From Nocardia sp. NBC_01329 (lineage in GTDB: Bacteria > Actinomycetota > Actinomycetes > Mycobacteriales > Mycobacteriaceae), in the NCBI RefSeq assembly GCF_035956715.1, contig NZ_CP108381.1, forward strand, positions 496,001 to 560,000: a DNA stretch of 64,000 bases, read 5' to 3'. Numbering within the stretch: position 1 is the stretch's first letter; every line of letters starts with the position of its first letter. The notes under the pieces were generated by a model. It saw nothing but the letters and a program-made list of their open reading frames with translations. It did not search any database and was not told where the DNA came from. This document shows positions 34,835 to 44,200 of this stretch, piece after piece. The translations under genes and the position numbers were made by a program.

Positions 34835-35563
34835 TCAGACCCGGTACCACACGAATTTGTTGTCGCGGGTAGGGCCGTACCGGTCGATCTGATCGAACAG
34901 CCGGGTGGCGGGCTCCACCACCGCGTTGTGAGATTCGTCGTCCTCGTATGCGACGAGAATGCCGACGAACGCGGCATGGCCGTCGGAGGTCTGCCGGTAG
35001 ACCACGGCTCCGGAATCACCGGGTTCGGCACCGAGCGTGTTGGTTGCGTAGAGCCAATCCTCGTTGGCCTCCAGAATCGACCCGCAGCGCCAGCCCGTGG
35101 TGGAGCCGATCTTGCAGACCTCCTGGCCCACTCGCGGTTTCATATCCACTGAGGACAGCCCGAATTGTCCCATGGAGGCGGAGACGCCTATTCCCTCGTA
35201 GAGGCGGATCAACCCGAACCCGAGTTCCCGGTCTTTCTCGGGGCGATGGAATTCGAACCACCCGATCGGGTTGCCGATCGTGTCGGTGATGACGCCCTCG
35301 CGGTAGCAGTGGCCCGCGGTCACCGCGTACTGAGCCTTGCCGATCGACCCGGTGAGCCCGATGGTGCAGCGGGCAATCAACGGTGTGTCGTCGACGATCT
35401 GGACATTCCGGATCTCCATCCCCGGATGTACGGTCACCGCAGGGGTGGCCGCGGCGACGGACCCGGGGACCAGTGCCGCGCCGAGCACTGCGGCTGCCGC
35501 GCACGCGGCCGCCGTGATGGATATCGGACGCCGATTCCGCTCCCGCCGGAAAACGCTGAACAT
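34835..35563 (-). CDS. secreted trypsin-like (S1) serine protease
   Basis: 242 residues with a signal peptide (basic MFSVFRRERNRR, hydrophobic to about 35, cleavage near VAAA-TPAV). The chymotrypsin-fold motifs TAGHC (His85) and GDSGAVV (Ser184) are clear, and four cysteines (66, 86, 150, 160) fit two disulfides. The catalytic Asp is less obvious: where D-F/Y-A/G-L-I is expected the sequence reads GFGLI, with Asp111 four residues earlier (KDRELGFGLIRL). ATG 35563 has GAGG seven bases upstream. It is convergent with cbiX and unrelated to the nitrite genes. A cell-wall or host protein target is possible; none can be inferred. Confidence 0.87.
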   Translation of the reverse strand: MFSVFRRERNRRPISITAAACAAAAVLGAALVPGSVAAATPAVTVHPGMEIRNVQIVDDTPLIARCTIGLTGSIGKAQYAVTAGHCYREGVITDTIGNPIGWFEFHRPEKDRELGFGLIRLYEGIGVSASMGQFGLSSVDMKPRVGQEVCKIGSTTGWRCGSILEANEDWLYATNTLGAEPGDSGAVVYRQTSDGHAAFVGILVAYEDDESHNAVVEPATRLFDQIDRYGPTRDNKFVWYRV

Positions 35564-35743
35564 CGCGTACCTCGCACCTGCTCGAGCGACCGCGGCGCGG
35601 TCGGATCGGGCAGTCAGCTTAGATGATCGGCTGTCGTGGCGCCGATATGGACTTCCCAACAACTGGAAGAGACGGCTGGCGTGTCTTCGGCTGTGACAAC
35701 GCCGTTCGGCCAGGTCGGGCGGACTGATCGAAACCCGTCCGCC

Positions 35744-37549
35744 TCAGGGCAGCGGGATGAACTCCACGCTGTCGCCGTCCCGGGCCCCCGGCGCGACGAC
35801 GACCAGCCCGTCACGATCGACGAGCCCACCGAGGTGGGCGGTGCGGATCGCGGGATCGCCGATCCAACCGCCCCCGGCGCTGTACCGGGCGGGCACGATC
35901 CGCGTCACCGGGCCGGAGATCTCGGCCGCATTGCGCAGTGGCCCGGTGGGGCTGCGCCGGGCCGGGGCACCGGTACGGCCCCCGACGATGGCGGGCACCA
36001 GGGCCAGCAGGGTCGCGATCGCCGCGTAGGGGTTGCCGGGGAGTCCGAGAACTGTCGACGCTGTAGGTAGTTCGGCGACAACGGTGGATCCGCCGGGACG
36101 CAGGGCGAGCCGGGGCACGAGGATGCGGCCCCCGCAGCGGTCGAGGGCGCCACGGAGCTGGTCGGCCGCGCCGCCGCCGGTGGCACCGACGACGACCAGC
36201 AGATCGCAGTCGGTCGCGGTGGCCAGCACCTGGTCGAAACCGTGGGCGGTATCGCGTAGATGGACCTGATCGAGCACCGGGATGCCGTGAGCAGCGAGCA
36301 GATCGGGCAGGATCGGACCGATCGAATCGCGGGTCTGCCCGGCCTGTAAGGGGCCGGCGCTGCGGATCTCATCGCCGGTCATGACGATCCGGGCGCGGAC
36401 CGGGCCGCGGACGGTGGCGGTGGTGACCTCTACCGCCGTCGAGGCGGAGACGAGCGCGATGGTCACCGTGGTTCCCGCCGGGGCGATCTCGTCGCCGAGG
36501 TCGCGGTCCTCGCCGCGCCGGCGGATATCGGAGCGCGCCGGGGCATCGGGCAGCCGGTACAAGCGGTTCGCGGCGCCGGTCCGAGCGAATTCGTCGCGCA
36601 GTACCCGGGTCGTGCCCTCGGGGACCTGAGCTCCGGTGGCGATACGTACCGCTTCGCCCGGGTGCAGGCCATCGGGGCGTTGCCCACCGGCGAAGCCGAT
36701 ATCGGCGCGCAATTCCCATGGGCCTTCGCCCGCGACCGCGTAACCGTCCATCGCCGAGACATCGAATCGAGGTAGTGCTTCGGCGGCGATCAGCGGTGCG
36801 GCCAGGGCGGCGCCCCGGGCCCGGTGCAGTTCCGCCCGCCGTTCGGGAAGCCGGGTGAGTTCGTCGCGCAGTATCTCCTGTGCCTGATCCAGGGAGAGCG
36901 GTTCGGCGTCCGACGATGCGCTCTGCCTGGTTGCCGCTGTACCGGTTCCGCGGGGGTCTCCGTTCGCCGGCGTATCGAACGCGGCGCGTGCGGCATCGAT
37001 CTCGCCGGGAGTATCGCAGTCGTCGACCCCGGCGAGCGCGACGATATTCGTACGAAGCGGGACCAGGGCTTTCATCGGCTGATTGATCACGGTGTCCAGT
37101 TCGCGAAGCCGGGCCACCAGCGGTTCGGTCCGCCACACTCCGATGAGGTACTGGGGGCGCCCCGAGAGGTCGGCGGCGAACACCGCGTCGAAATCATCAC
37201 TGTGCCGCAGCAATTCGCTGATCGCGGAATCGGTGAGGAAGGGCAGGTCGGCGGCGAGCACGACGATATGGGCGGTCGGGCCCTCCCCGAGCGCGGCGAG
37301 TCCGGCGGCGAGCGCGGCGACCGGGCCCGACCCCGGTTCCGGCTCCCGGGTCTGCCGGATATGTGTGCCGAGGGCCGGCCGGGGCGGACCGACCACCACC
37401 GTCCGGCCGAGGGACGCCGCTGCGGCCAGCGCCGTCTCCAGCATGGATCGTCCGCCGACGACGAGGCCCGGTTTGTCGACGCCACCCATCCGGCTGGCCC
37501 GCCCCCCGGCGAGCACGATCACATCCGGGGCCAGCGGAGAATTCGGCAT
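35744..37549 (-). CDS. MobA-MoeA fusion, molybdenum cofactor biosynthesis
   Basis: 601 residues, a fusion of two molybdenum-cofactor enzymes. Residues 1-195 are MobA-like guanylyltransferase (nucleotide loop LAGGRASRMGGVDKP at 13-27; VVLAADLPFL metal site). Residues about 215-601 are MoeA (SAMDGYAV; MTGDEI; VVVGATGGGAADQL), which inserts molybdate into adenylated molybdopterin. A Thr/Ser/Ala-rich linker (196-214) joins them. Fusion would couple Mo insertion to formation of the guanine-dinucleotide form used by bacterial nitrate reductases. ATG 37549 is clear; no ribosome site of note. It is divergent from the ABC importer. No apo-enzyme (nitrate reductase or other) lies in the window. Confidence 0.9.
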   Translation of the reverse strand: MPNSPLAPDVIVLAGGRASRMGGVDKPGLVVGGRSMLETALAAAASLGRTVVVGPPRPALGTHIRQTREPEPGSGPVAALAAGLAALGEGPTAHIVVLAADLPFLTDSAISELLRHSDDFDAVFAADLSGRPQYLIGVWRTEPLVARLRELDTVINQPMKALVPLRTNIVALAGVDDCDTPGEIDAARAAFDTPANGDPRGTGTAATRQSASSDAEPLSLDQAQEILRDELTRLPERRAELHRARGAALAAPLIAAEALPRFDVSAMDGYAVAGEGPWELRADIGFAGGQRPDGLHPGEAVRIATGAQVPEGTTRVLRDEFARTGAANRLYRLPDAPARSDIRRRGEDRDLGDEIAPAGTTVTIALVSASTAVEVTTATVRGPVRARIVMTGDEIRSAGPLQAGQTRDSIGPILPDLLAAHGIPVLDQVHLRDTAHGFDQVLATATDCDLLVVVGATGGGAADQLRGALDRCGGRILVPRLALRPGGSTVVAELPTASTVLGLPGNPYAAIATLLALVPAIVGGRTGAPARRSPTGPLRNAAEISGPVTRIVPARYSAGGGWIGDPAIRTAHLGGLVDRDGLVVVAPGARDGDSVEFIPLP

Positions 37550-37743
37550 ACGGTCATGCTATTCGCCGTCTGGGACGATGAGCCGGCCGGAGGCGTGGCG
37601 TTACCGCCCGAATGTTTCCGTTCCGGCCGGAAATCCCCAGCGCGCGGCCGCGCGAACAGTCCGCCCGGCCGCGGACTCCCGATCGCATTACCCTCCACCG
37701 AAGTGCCGGATACCGATTCCCGGCCGATACGAGGGGGTCGCCT

Positions 37744-39219
37744 ATGCGACACGTGTTCAGGGGCGCGCTGCTGTTCCTGCTGCTGATACTCACCGGGACC
37801 ACCCAGGTGGGCGTAGCGACGGCTCAGGATCCCGACCGACCCGTCGTCCGGGTCGGCACCGAGGGCACCTATCCGCCGTTCTCGTTCCACGATCCGCGAA
37901 CCCAGCAGCTGACCGGCTACGACATCGAGGTGATCGAGGCGATCGCCGACCGAGCCGGCTGGGAACTCGAATTCGTCGAGACGCAATGGGACGCGATCTT
38001 CCCCGCCCTGGATTCCGACCGGATCGACGTCATCGCCAATCAGGTCTCGGTCAACGACGAGCGCCGGGGCAAGTACGGCCTGTCCAGCACCTACACCTAC
38101 TCACACGGGGTGATCGTCCGGCGCACGGGCGACGAGCGCATCCAGAGCGTCGACGACCTCGCCGGCCGGACCACCGCGCAGTCGAGCACCAGCAACTGGG
38201 CACGGGTCGCGCGGGAGGCCGGTGCCGAGGTCGAGGCGGTCGAGGGGTTCGCACAGGCGGCGGCACTGCTCACCCAGGGCCGGGTCGACGCGATCGTCAA
38301 CGACAACATCGCCGTCCTCGACTACCTGGCCAGTACCGGATCCACGGATATCGAAATCGTCGGCGACGCCGGGGCGGCCAGTGAGCAGGTACTCGCCTTC
38401 CGCAAGGACGACGGACCCCTACTCGATCAGGCGAATCGGGCGATCGCCGCCTTATCGGCCGACGGGACGCTCGCCGATATCTCGGAGAAGTACTTCATGG
38501 CTGACGTCTCCGTACCCGACGGCGGTGCCGCCGACCTCTCCGAAGGGCGCGGTCACCGCGACACCTGGGAAGTGCTGCGCGGGGCGGCGTGGCCGATGTT
38601 CGTCGGTCTCGTCGAGGTGACGATCCCGCTGACCGCGCTGAGCTTCGCGATCGGGCTCGCGCTCGCGCTGCTGGTGGCGCTCGCGCGGATCTCCCCTTAC
38701 CGGTTCCTCGCCGGCCCGGCCCGCGCGTTCATCTCGATCATTCGCGGCACGCCGCTGCTGGTTCAACTGTTCATCGTCTTCTACGGCCTGCCCCAGATCG
38801 GTTTGAAGTTCGACCCGTTCATCGCGGCCGTGATCGCCTTCAGCCTCAATGTGGCCGGTTATGCGGCCGAAGTGGTCCGGTCGGCGATCCTGTCCGTACC
38901 GAAGGGGCAGTTCGAGGCGGCGGCGACGATCGGCCTGGGGTATGCGCAGACACTGCGCCGCGTCATCCTGCCGCAGGCGACGAGAACCGCGGTGCCACCG
39001 CTGTCCAACACACTGCTCTCGCTGCTCAAGGACACGTCGCTGGGCTCAGTGGTGCTGCTGACCGAATTGTTCCGGGAGGCACAGCTCGCGGCGGCCGAGA
39101 GCAACGATTTCCTCGCGCTCTACACGTTCGCCGCGCTGTACTACTGGGTGATCTGCGTCGCCCTGTCCGCCGCGCAGAAACGACTGGAGACCCGATTCGA
39201 CAGGTATGTGGCCAAATGA
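37744..39219 (+). CDS. amino-acid ABC transporter, fused substrate-binding protein and permease
   Basis: 491 residues. A signal/anchor segment (1-28, MRHVFRGALLFLLLILTG) precedes a family-3 periplasmic-type binding domain (about 35-255; VGTEGTYPPFSFHD, LTGYDIEVIEAIADRAG), then a HisM-type permease (about 280-485) with the EAA loop EAAATIGLGYAQTLRRVILP that docks the ATPase. Fusion of binding protein and permease occurs in some Gram-positive polar amino-acid importers. GAGGGGG sits six bases before ATG 37744. Its stop overlaps the ATPase start (ATGA). Cystine, glutamine or another polar amino acid is likely; the sequence does not decide which. Confidence 0.92.
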   Translation: MRHVFRGALLFLLLILTGTTQVGVATAQDPDRPVVRVGTEGTYPPFSFHDPRTQQLTGYDIEVIEAIADRAGWELEFVETQWDAIFPALDSDRIDVIANQVSVNDERRGKYGLSSTYTYSHGVIVRRTGDERIQSVDDLAGRTTAQSSTSNWARVAREAGAEVEAVEGFAQAAALLTQGRVDAIVNDNIAVLDYLASTGSTDIEIVGDAGAASEQVLAFRKDDGPLLDQANRAIAALSADGTLADISEKYFMADVSVPDGGAADLSEGRGHRDTWEVLRGAAWPMFVGLVEVTIPLTALSFAIGLALALLVALARISPYRFLAGPARAFISIIRGTPLLVQLFIVFYGLPQIGLKFDPFIAAVIAFSLNVAGYAAEVVRSAILSVPKGQFEAAATIGLGYAQTLRRVILPQATRTAVPPLSNTLLSLLKDTSLGSVVLLTELFREAQLAAAESNDFLALYTFAALYYWVICVALSAAQKRLETRFDRYVAK

Positions 39220-40007
39220 CCGACACCACCGAACACAAGACCGAGTCCGCGCGCATCCGGGTACACGGGCTGGCGAAATCCTTCGGAGACCGGCAGGTCC
39301 TGCGCGGAATCGAATTCGAGTCCCCGCGGGGGACCTCGACCGTACTGCTGGGCCCCTCCGGATCCGGTAAGACCACCGTGCTGCGGTCACTCAACGCGCT
39401 GGACACCCCGGAGCGCGGCGTGATCGGCATCGACGAGGTCGAGATCGACTTCGCCCGGCTCCCGGCGGGCCGAGCCGGCCGCCGGGAGGCGAACCGCCTG
39501 CGGGCACAGAGCGGGATGGTTTTCCAGTCCCACAATCTTTTCCCGCACCGCACAGTGCTGGAGAACGTCATCGAGGGTCCGGTCGTCGCGCAGCGGCGGC
39601 CCCGGGAGGAGGCCGTGGCCGAGGCGAAGGCGCTGCTCGACCAGGTCGGACTCGGCGACCGTGCCGACACCTATCCGTTCCAACTCTCGGGCGGACAGCA
39701 GCAGCGGGTCGGCATCGCGCGTGCCCTGGCGCTGAAACCGCGAGTAGTGCTGTTCGACGAGCCGACCTCGGCACTGGATCCGGAATTGGTGGGCGAGGTG
39801 CTCGCGGTGATCAAGGATCTGGCGGCCCAGGACTGGACGATGGTGATCGTCACCCACGAGATCCGTTTCGCCCGGCAAGTGGCCGATCAGGTTCTGTTCC
39901 TCGACGAGGGCGTCATCGTCGAGCGGGGCTCGGCGGATCAGGTGATCGGCGACCCGCGGCAGGACCGGACGCGGCGATTCCTGAAACGGATTCTCGACCC
40001 CGGGTGA
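39216..40007 (+). CDS. amino-acid ABC transporter ATPase
   Basis: 263 residues with Walker A GPSGSGKT (46-53), Q-loop [17 protein letters not shown], signature [16 protein letters not shown], Walker [13 protein letters not shown], and the switch His in VTHEIRFA. It belongs to the polar amino-acid (GlnQ/HisP/TcyN) branch. ATG 39216 overlaps the permease stop by four bases, so the two proteins are made together and form a complete importer: the binding domain and permease are one chain, the ATPase the other. No regulator is adjacent. The following 115 bases contain no gene. Confidence 0.94.
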   Translation: MTDTTEHKTESARIRVHGLAKSFGDRQVLRGIEFESPRGTSTVLLGPSGSGKTTVLRSLNALDTPERGVIGIDEVEIDFARLPAGRAGRREANRLRAQSGMVFQSHNLFPHRTVLENVIEGPVVAQRRPREEAVAEAKALLDQVGLGDRADTYPFQLSGGQQQRVGIARALALKPRVVLFDEPTSALDPELVGEVLAVIKDLAAQDWTMVIVTHEIRFARQVADQVLFLDEGVIVERGSADQVIGDPRQDRTRRFLKRILDPG

Positions 40008-40122
40008 TACGGCGGACAGTGGTCGCGTCGGGGCGAGTCCGGGTTCGGCGGCGGGGAATCGGACGACCGGCCGGGGCGAGTCCGCCCGGTCGACCGACCT
40101 GAGCCGGCCGGTCGCCGGTGGC

Positions 40123-40419
40123 TCAGTCGAACGGGTAACGCGCGCTACGCAGGTGTACCCGTCCGTCCGTGACGGGTACACCTTCGGCCGCCAGCAACCG
40201 CAGCTGGCGTGCGGCGAGGTGGGCCGCCGGTCTGCCGGAAGCGCCCAGGACCCGGTGCCAGGGCAGATCGGCGGCATCGGTGCGCATGATCCAGCCCACG
40301 GTCCGCGGGGTGGACAGTCCGGCCGCGGCGGCGATATCGCCGTAGGTCGCGACCCGGCCCGCGGGGATCGACGCGACCAGTTCGCGTACGCGTTCGATCT
40401 GTTCGTCGGTGGTGACCAT
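40123..40419 (-). CDS. alkyltransferase-like protein (ATL), catalytically cysteine-less MGMT homologue
   Basis: 98 residues of the O6-alkylguanine-DNA alkyltransferase DNA-binding fold: helix-turn-helix and arginine finger in AAAGLSTPRTVGWIM, then the active-site loop. The alkyl-acceptor motif PCHRV reads PWHRV (53-57): the cysteine is replaced by Trp54, the hallmark of ATL proteins. These bind and flip O6-alkylguanine and flag it for nucleotide-excision repair rather than repairing it. The length fits ATL (about 100), without the MGMT N-terminal domain. ATG 40419. The lipV-like gene ends only 7 bases before its start, in the same direction, as with Rv3203/Rv3204. Confidence 0.92.
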   Translation of the reverse strand: MVTTDEQIERVRELVASIPAGRVATYGDIAAAAGLSTPRTVGWIMRTDAADLPWHRVLGASGRPAAHLAARQLRLLAAEGVPVTDGRVHLRSARYPFD

Positions 40420-40425
40420 CCGGGC

Positions 40426-41202
40426 CTACAGCGCGGTGCGGATCAACGCCGCTGTCTCACCGGGCAGGATCTGGCCGACCATATGCTCGCAATCCCATTC
40501 GTGCACGGTCAGGTCGTCGCCGAGCCGGTCGGCGAGAGCGGTGAGGAGCCCGGGCGTGACGAACGGTGGATCCACCTTCGTGGCCCGGACCACCACAGTC
40601 GGGAGACCGGGTGCGGGAAGTGCGACCGCACGAGCGAGCTGACCCCAGTACGCGATCAGGGCCGCCGTATCCACCCGCCATCGCATCCGGCCGTTCGCGG
40701 TGGGCACCAGATGCTCGTCGAGTTCGGCGCGCAGCAGTTCCGGCGCGACGGCGCCCCAGCCGGTGGCGAGCTTGTCCATCCGGGCCTCGTCGGTGTCGGT
40801 GTAATCGGGCGAATCGAGGGTGGCCTCGGCGATCTCGTGCAACCAGGCCGGGTCCAGCGCCGCGGCCGGGTCGAGCAGTATCAGGCCACGGACCAGTTCC
40901 GGGTACTGCCGGGCCAGATGCAGTGCGCACGCGCCGCCGAAGGAGTGCGCCACCACCAGTACCGGCTCATCGGTTTCCGCGGTGATCAGCGCCACCAGAT
41001 CCGCGACGATCGTTTCGAGATCCCACGGCGGCAGCGCGGTGGAACGGCCGTGTCCGCGCAGGTCGGGGGCGATCACCCGGATATCGGGCAGTGATCCGGT
41101 GGCCAGTGCCGCCCAGCGTTTCCCGTGGCCGGTCAGGCCGTGCAGGGCCAGTAGCACCGGCCCGCCGGCCGGGCCGAAACGATGAACATGCAGTGTGGAC
41201 AC
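40426..41202 (-). CDS. alpha/beta-hydrolase, LipV type
   Basis: 258 residues with oxyanion motif HGLTGHG (21-27), nucleophile elbow AHSFGGA (Ser87), acid in the late region (RATKVDPPFVTP) and His in CEHMVGQI. The pattern PDLRGHGRS and the C-terminal PGETAALI follow M. tuberculosis LipV (Rv3203), a hydrolase of short acyl chains. The start is GTG 41202 (MSTLHVHRFGPAGGP); the frame is open further upstream but that part overlaps the divergent adnA promoter. The ATL gene follows within 7 bases, forming a two-gene unit. Natural substrate unknown. Confidence 0.88.
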   Translation of the reverse strand: MSTLHVHRFGPAGGPVLLALHGLTGHGKRWAALATGSLPDIRVIAPDLRGHGRSTALPPWDLETIVADLVALITAETDEPVLVVAHSFGGACALHLARQYPELVRGLILLDPAAALDPAWLHEIAEATLDSPDYTDTDEARMDKLATGWGAVAPELLRAELDEHLVPTANGRMRWRVDTAALIAYWGQLARAVALPAPGLPTVVVRATKVDPPFVTPGLLTALADRLGDDLTVHEWDCEHMVGQILPGETAALIRTAL

Positions 41203-41265
41203 GATGACATTTCTATCCGAGCGCACCGACACCACGCCGGGCGCGGGTCCGACGTGGTATCGGTG

Positions 41266-41288
41266 GTGTCGGCCCCGTCTGTTGCAAT
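41266..41288 (+). promoter_or_regulatory. candidate RecA-independent DNA-damage (PafBC-type) promoter of adnAB
   Basis: GTGTCGGCC, eight bases, TGCAAT, then seven bases to the GTG at 41296. This resembles the mycobacterial RecA_NDp form TTGTCRGTG-N8-TANNNT (six to seven of nine positions in the first element, four of six in the second depending on counting). It would drive a leaderless adnA mRNA. Control by PafBC is inferred. Confidence 0.5.
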
Positions 41289-41295
41289 AGCCGTC

Positions 41296-44200
41296 GTGGT
41301 GCGTTCGGATAGGCCGGTGCGGCTGGTGCGCCGGAAAGCGGCGGCTCCCCGGGCTCGGACCTGGGGTGCCGATCTCGGCGCGCTGTTCGGCACCGCTGCG
41401 GCGGCTACCGACGCGCAACCGGGCGCGGACCGGATCTGGCGAGTGCTCGGCGGTCCCGGCACCGGGAAAACGGCGTTACTGGTCGATGTGGCGGCCGCGC
41501 GGATCGCGGGCGGGGCGGAACCGGAATCGGTGCTCCTGCTCACCCACTCCAAACAGGCGGCCGGTGCGGCCCGGGCCGCGCTCACCGAACGGCTCGACCA
41601 CTGGGCGGTGTGCGCGCCGGTCGTGGCGGGGATCTCCGACGAGCCGGGGCCGGGCGCGGATGGCACCGTTCCGCTCTTCGTGCTCCCCGCCCCGGCTTCG
41701 CCGTCACCCGCTCCGGTCGCCCCCGGCGCCACCCGGGAACCCTTGGCCCGCACTATCCACTCGTATTCTTTCGGAATTCTGCGTCGTCAGGCCGCGCGGC
41801 ACGGCAACCCGGCGCCGCGGCTGCTCACCGGTGCCGAACAGGACGCGGTGCTGCGTGAGATGTTGCGCGGCGATATCGCCGATATCGCCGCCGGAGCCGG
41901 TGAGCTGTGGCCCCGGCGACTACAGCCCGCGCTGGGCCTGACCGGTTTCGCCGACGAACTACGCGACCTCATGTTGCGGGCCACCGAGCGCGGACTCGGC
42001 CCGGAGGACCTGATCGAACTCGGGCGGCGGCGCGACCGGCCCGACTGGGTCGCGGCCGGTGGTTTCGCCCTGCGCTACGAACAGGCGATGCTGCTGCGCT
42101 GGTCGGTCGGGGTGGCCGCACCGGAAGCCTCGGCACCTGCCCTGAACGCTGCGGAACTGATAGGTGCGGCCCTGGACGCACTGGCCGGTGACGCCGAACT
42201 GCTGGCGGCCGAACGGACGCGGCTGCGTTGTCTGCTCGTCGACGATGCCCAGCATCTGGATCCGCAGGCGGCGCTGCTGGTGCGGGTACTGGCCGAGGGT
42301 GTCGCGACCACGGTCGTAGCCGGTGATCCGGATCAGGCGGTCTACACCTTCCGCGGTGCGGATTCGCGCTTCCTCACCGAATTCGAGGTGCCGGAGGCGC
42401 GGCGCATCGTCCTCTACGACAACCACCGATCCGGTCCGGCGATCAACACCGCCACCGCCCGGATCGCGTCCCGGCTGCCGGGCGCCGCCGCACACCGGGT
42501 CACTCGGGCCGATCTGGGGCCCGCGGACCGCGGTGACCTCCCACCGGACCCGGAGGAGCCCAACCCGGCGGTGGTCCGGGTCCGGGTACTGGGCAGTCCG
42601 GCCAAGGAAGCCTCGCTGATCGCGGATCATCTGCGTCGCGCCCATCTCACCGACGGGGTGCCGTGGTCGGAGATGGCGGTCGTCGTGCGTTCGGTTCCGC
42701 TGCTGCTGCCGCCGCTGCGCCGGGCCCTGCTGGCGGCCGGGGTACCGATCGCGCAGCCCGCGAACGATATGCCGCTGGCCCGGCGCCGCGGCGCCGCCTG
42801 GATGCTGATGGCTTTGCGGGCGGTACTCGCGGCGGAAGCCACACCGCGCGGCACCGGAACCACCCGATCCCTGTTCGGGCCCGACGAGGCGCTCGATTTG
42901 CTGGCCGGCCCCCTCGGCGGAGCCGATTCGATCGCCCTACGCCGGCTGCGCCGCGGGATCCGCCGCACCACGGTGGAACTCGCCCGCACCACGGGCCCGG
43001 ACACTCCCACGGCGGTCTTCCCGCTCGAACCGGTGGACGAACCGCCCGTTCTCGACCCCGATCGACTCGACGACCCCACCGACCTCACCGACTCCACCGA
43101 TGTCTCCGCGCCCCGGGATCCCTTCGCCGATATCGGTCGTCATGCGGCCGACGCGGATTGGTACGGGCTCGAGGAGGACTACGCCACCGACCCTTGGGAG
43201 GGCCTCCCACCCGAGCCTCCCGCCGAGGACGAGGACTTCCCGCCCGAGTCGTACTCCGGCGCGGTCGAGCCGGAGGCCGGAGATACCGGAACGGAACTTC
43301 CGGTGCCGCCGAGCTTCGGCGAAGGTGCCTCCCCGATACCGGGTTCCCGCGCTGCCGCCGCGCCCGACCGCCCTTCGGCGGCGCCCGACCGCCCTTCGGC
43401 GGCGCCCGACCGCCCTTCGGCGGCGCCCGACCGCCCTTCGGCGGAGGTGCTGCGGGATCTGCTGCTCGGTTCCGGTGACGACCGGATCCCGGCCGGTCTC
43501 ACCGAGGTCGAGCTCGCACCGCTGAACCGGGCGGCATGCGCGCTGGACCGCGCGCGCCGGGTCCGGCGCGACGGCGGCGGGCTCGAAGACGTGCTGTGGG
43601 CCTTGTGGACCGGGTCGCGGCTCGAGCGGCGCTGGCTGGCACAATCCGAGCGCGGGGGCGCGGCGGGTATGCAGGCCGACCGTGATCTCGACGCCGCCGT
43701 AGCGTTGTTCGACGCGGCGGCCGCCTATACCGACCGGCTGCCGGGCGCGACCATCGAGGGTTTCGTCGAATATCTGCTCCAGCAGCAGATTCCGCAGGAC
43801 CGGGCCGTGCGAGCGCACCGGGAGGAGGCGGTGGATCTGCTGAGCGCTCACGCGGCGGCCGGCCGGGAATGGGAGGTCGTCGCCGTCGCCGGAGTCCAGG
43901 AGGGGATCTGGCCGGATCCCCGCCCTCGGGGCACGCTGCTGCACACCGAGGACCTGGTGGACGATATCGCCGGGATCACCGAACGGGTCAGTCGCGCGGC
44001 GCCGATTCTGGCCGAGGAACGCCGGCTGCTGTTCGTGGCGTGCAGCCGGGCCCGGCGGTCGCTGCTGGTGACCGCGGTGGAATCGGTGACCGGCGACCGT
44101 GATCTGGTTCCTTCCCGGTTTCTGGCCGAACTGCTCGGCGGAGATACCGGCGGTGAACCCGGTGCGCTCCCGATCGCCGAACCCGGCCGGGTGCTCGCCC

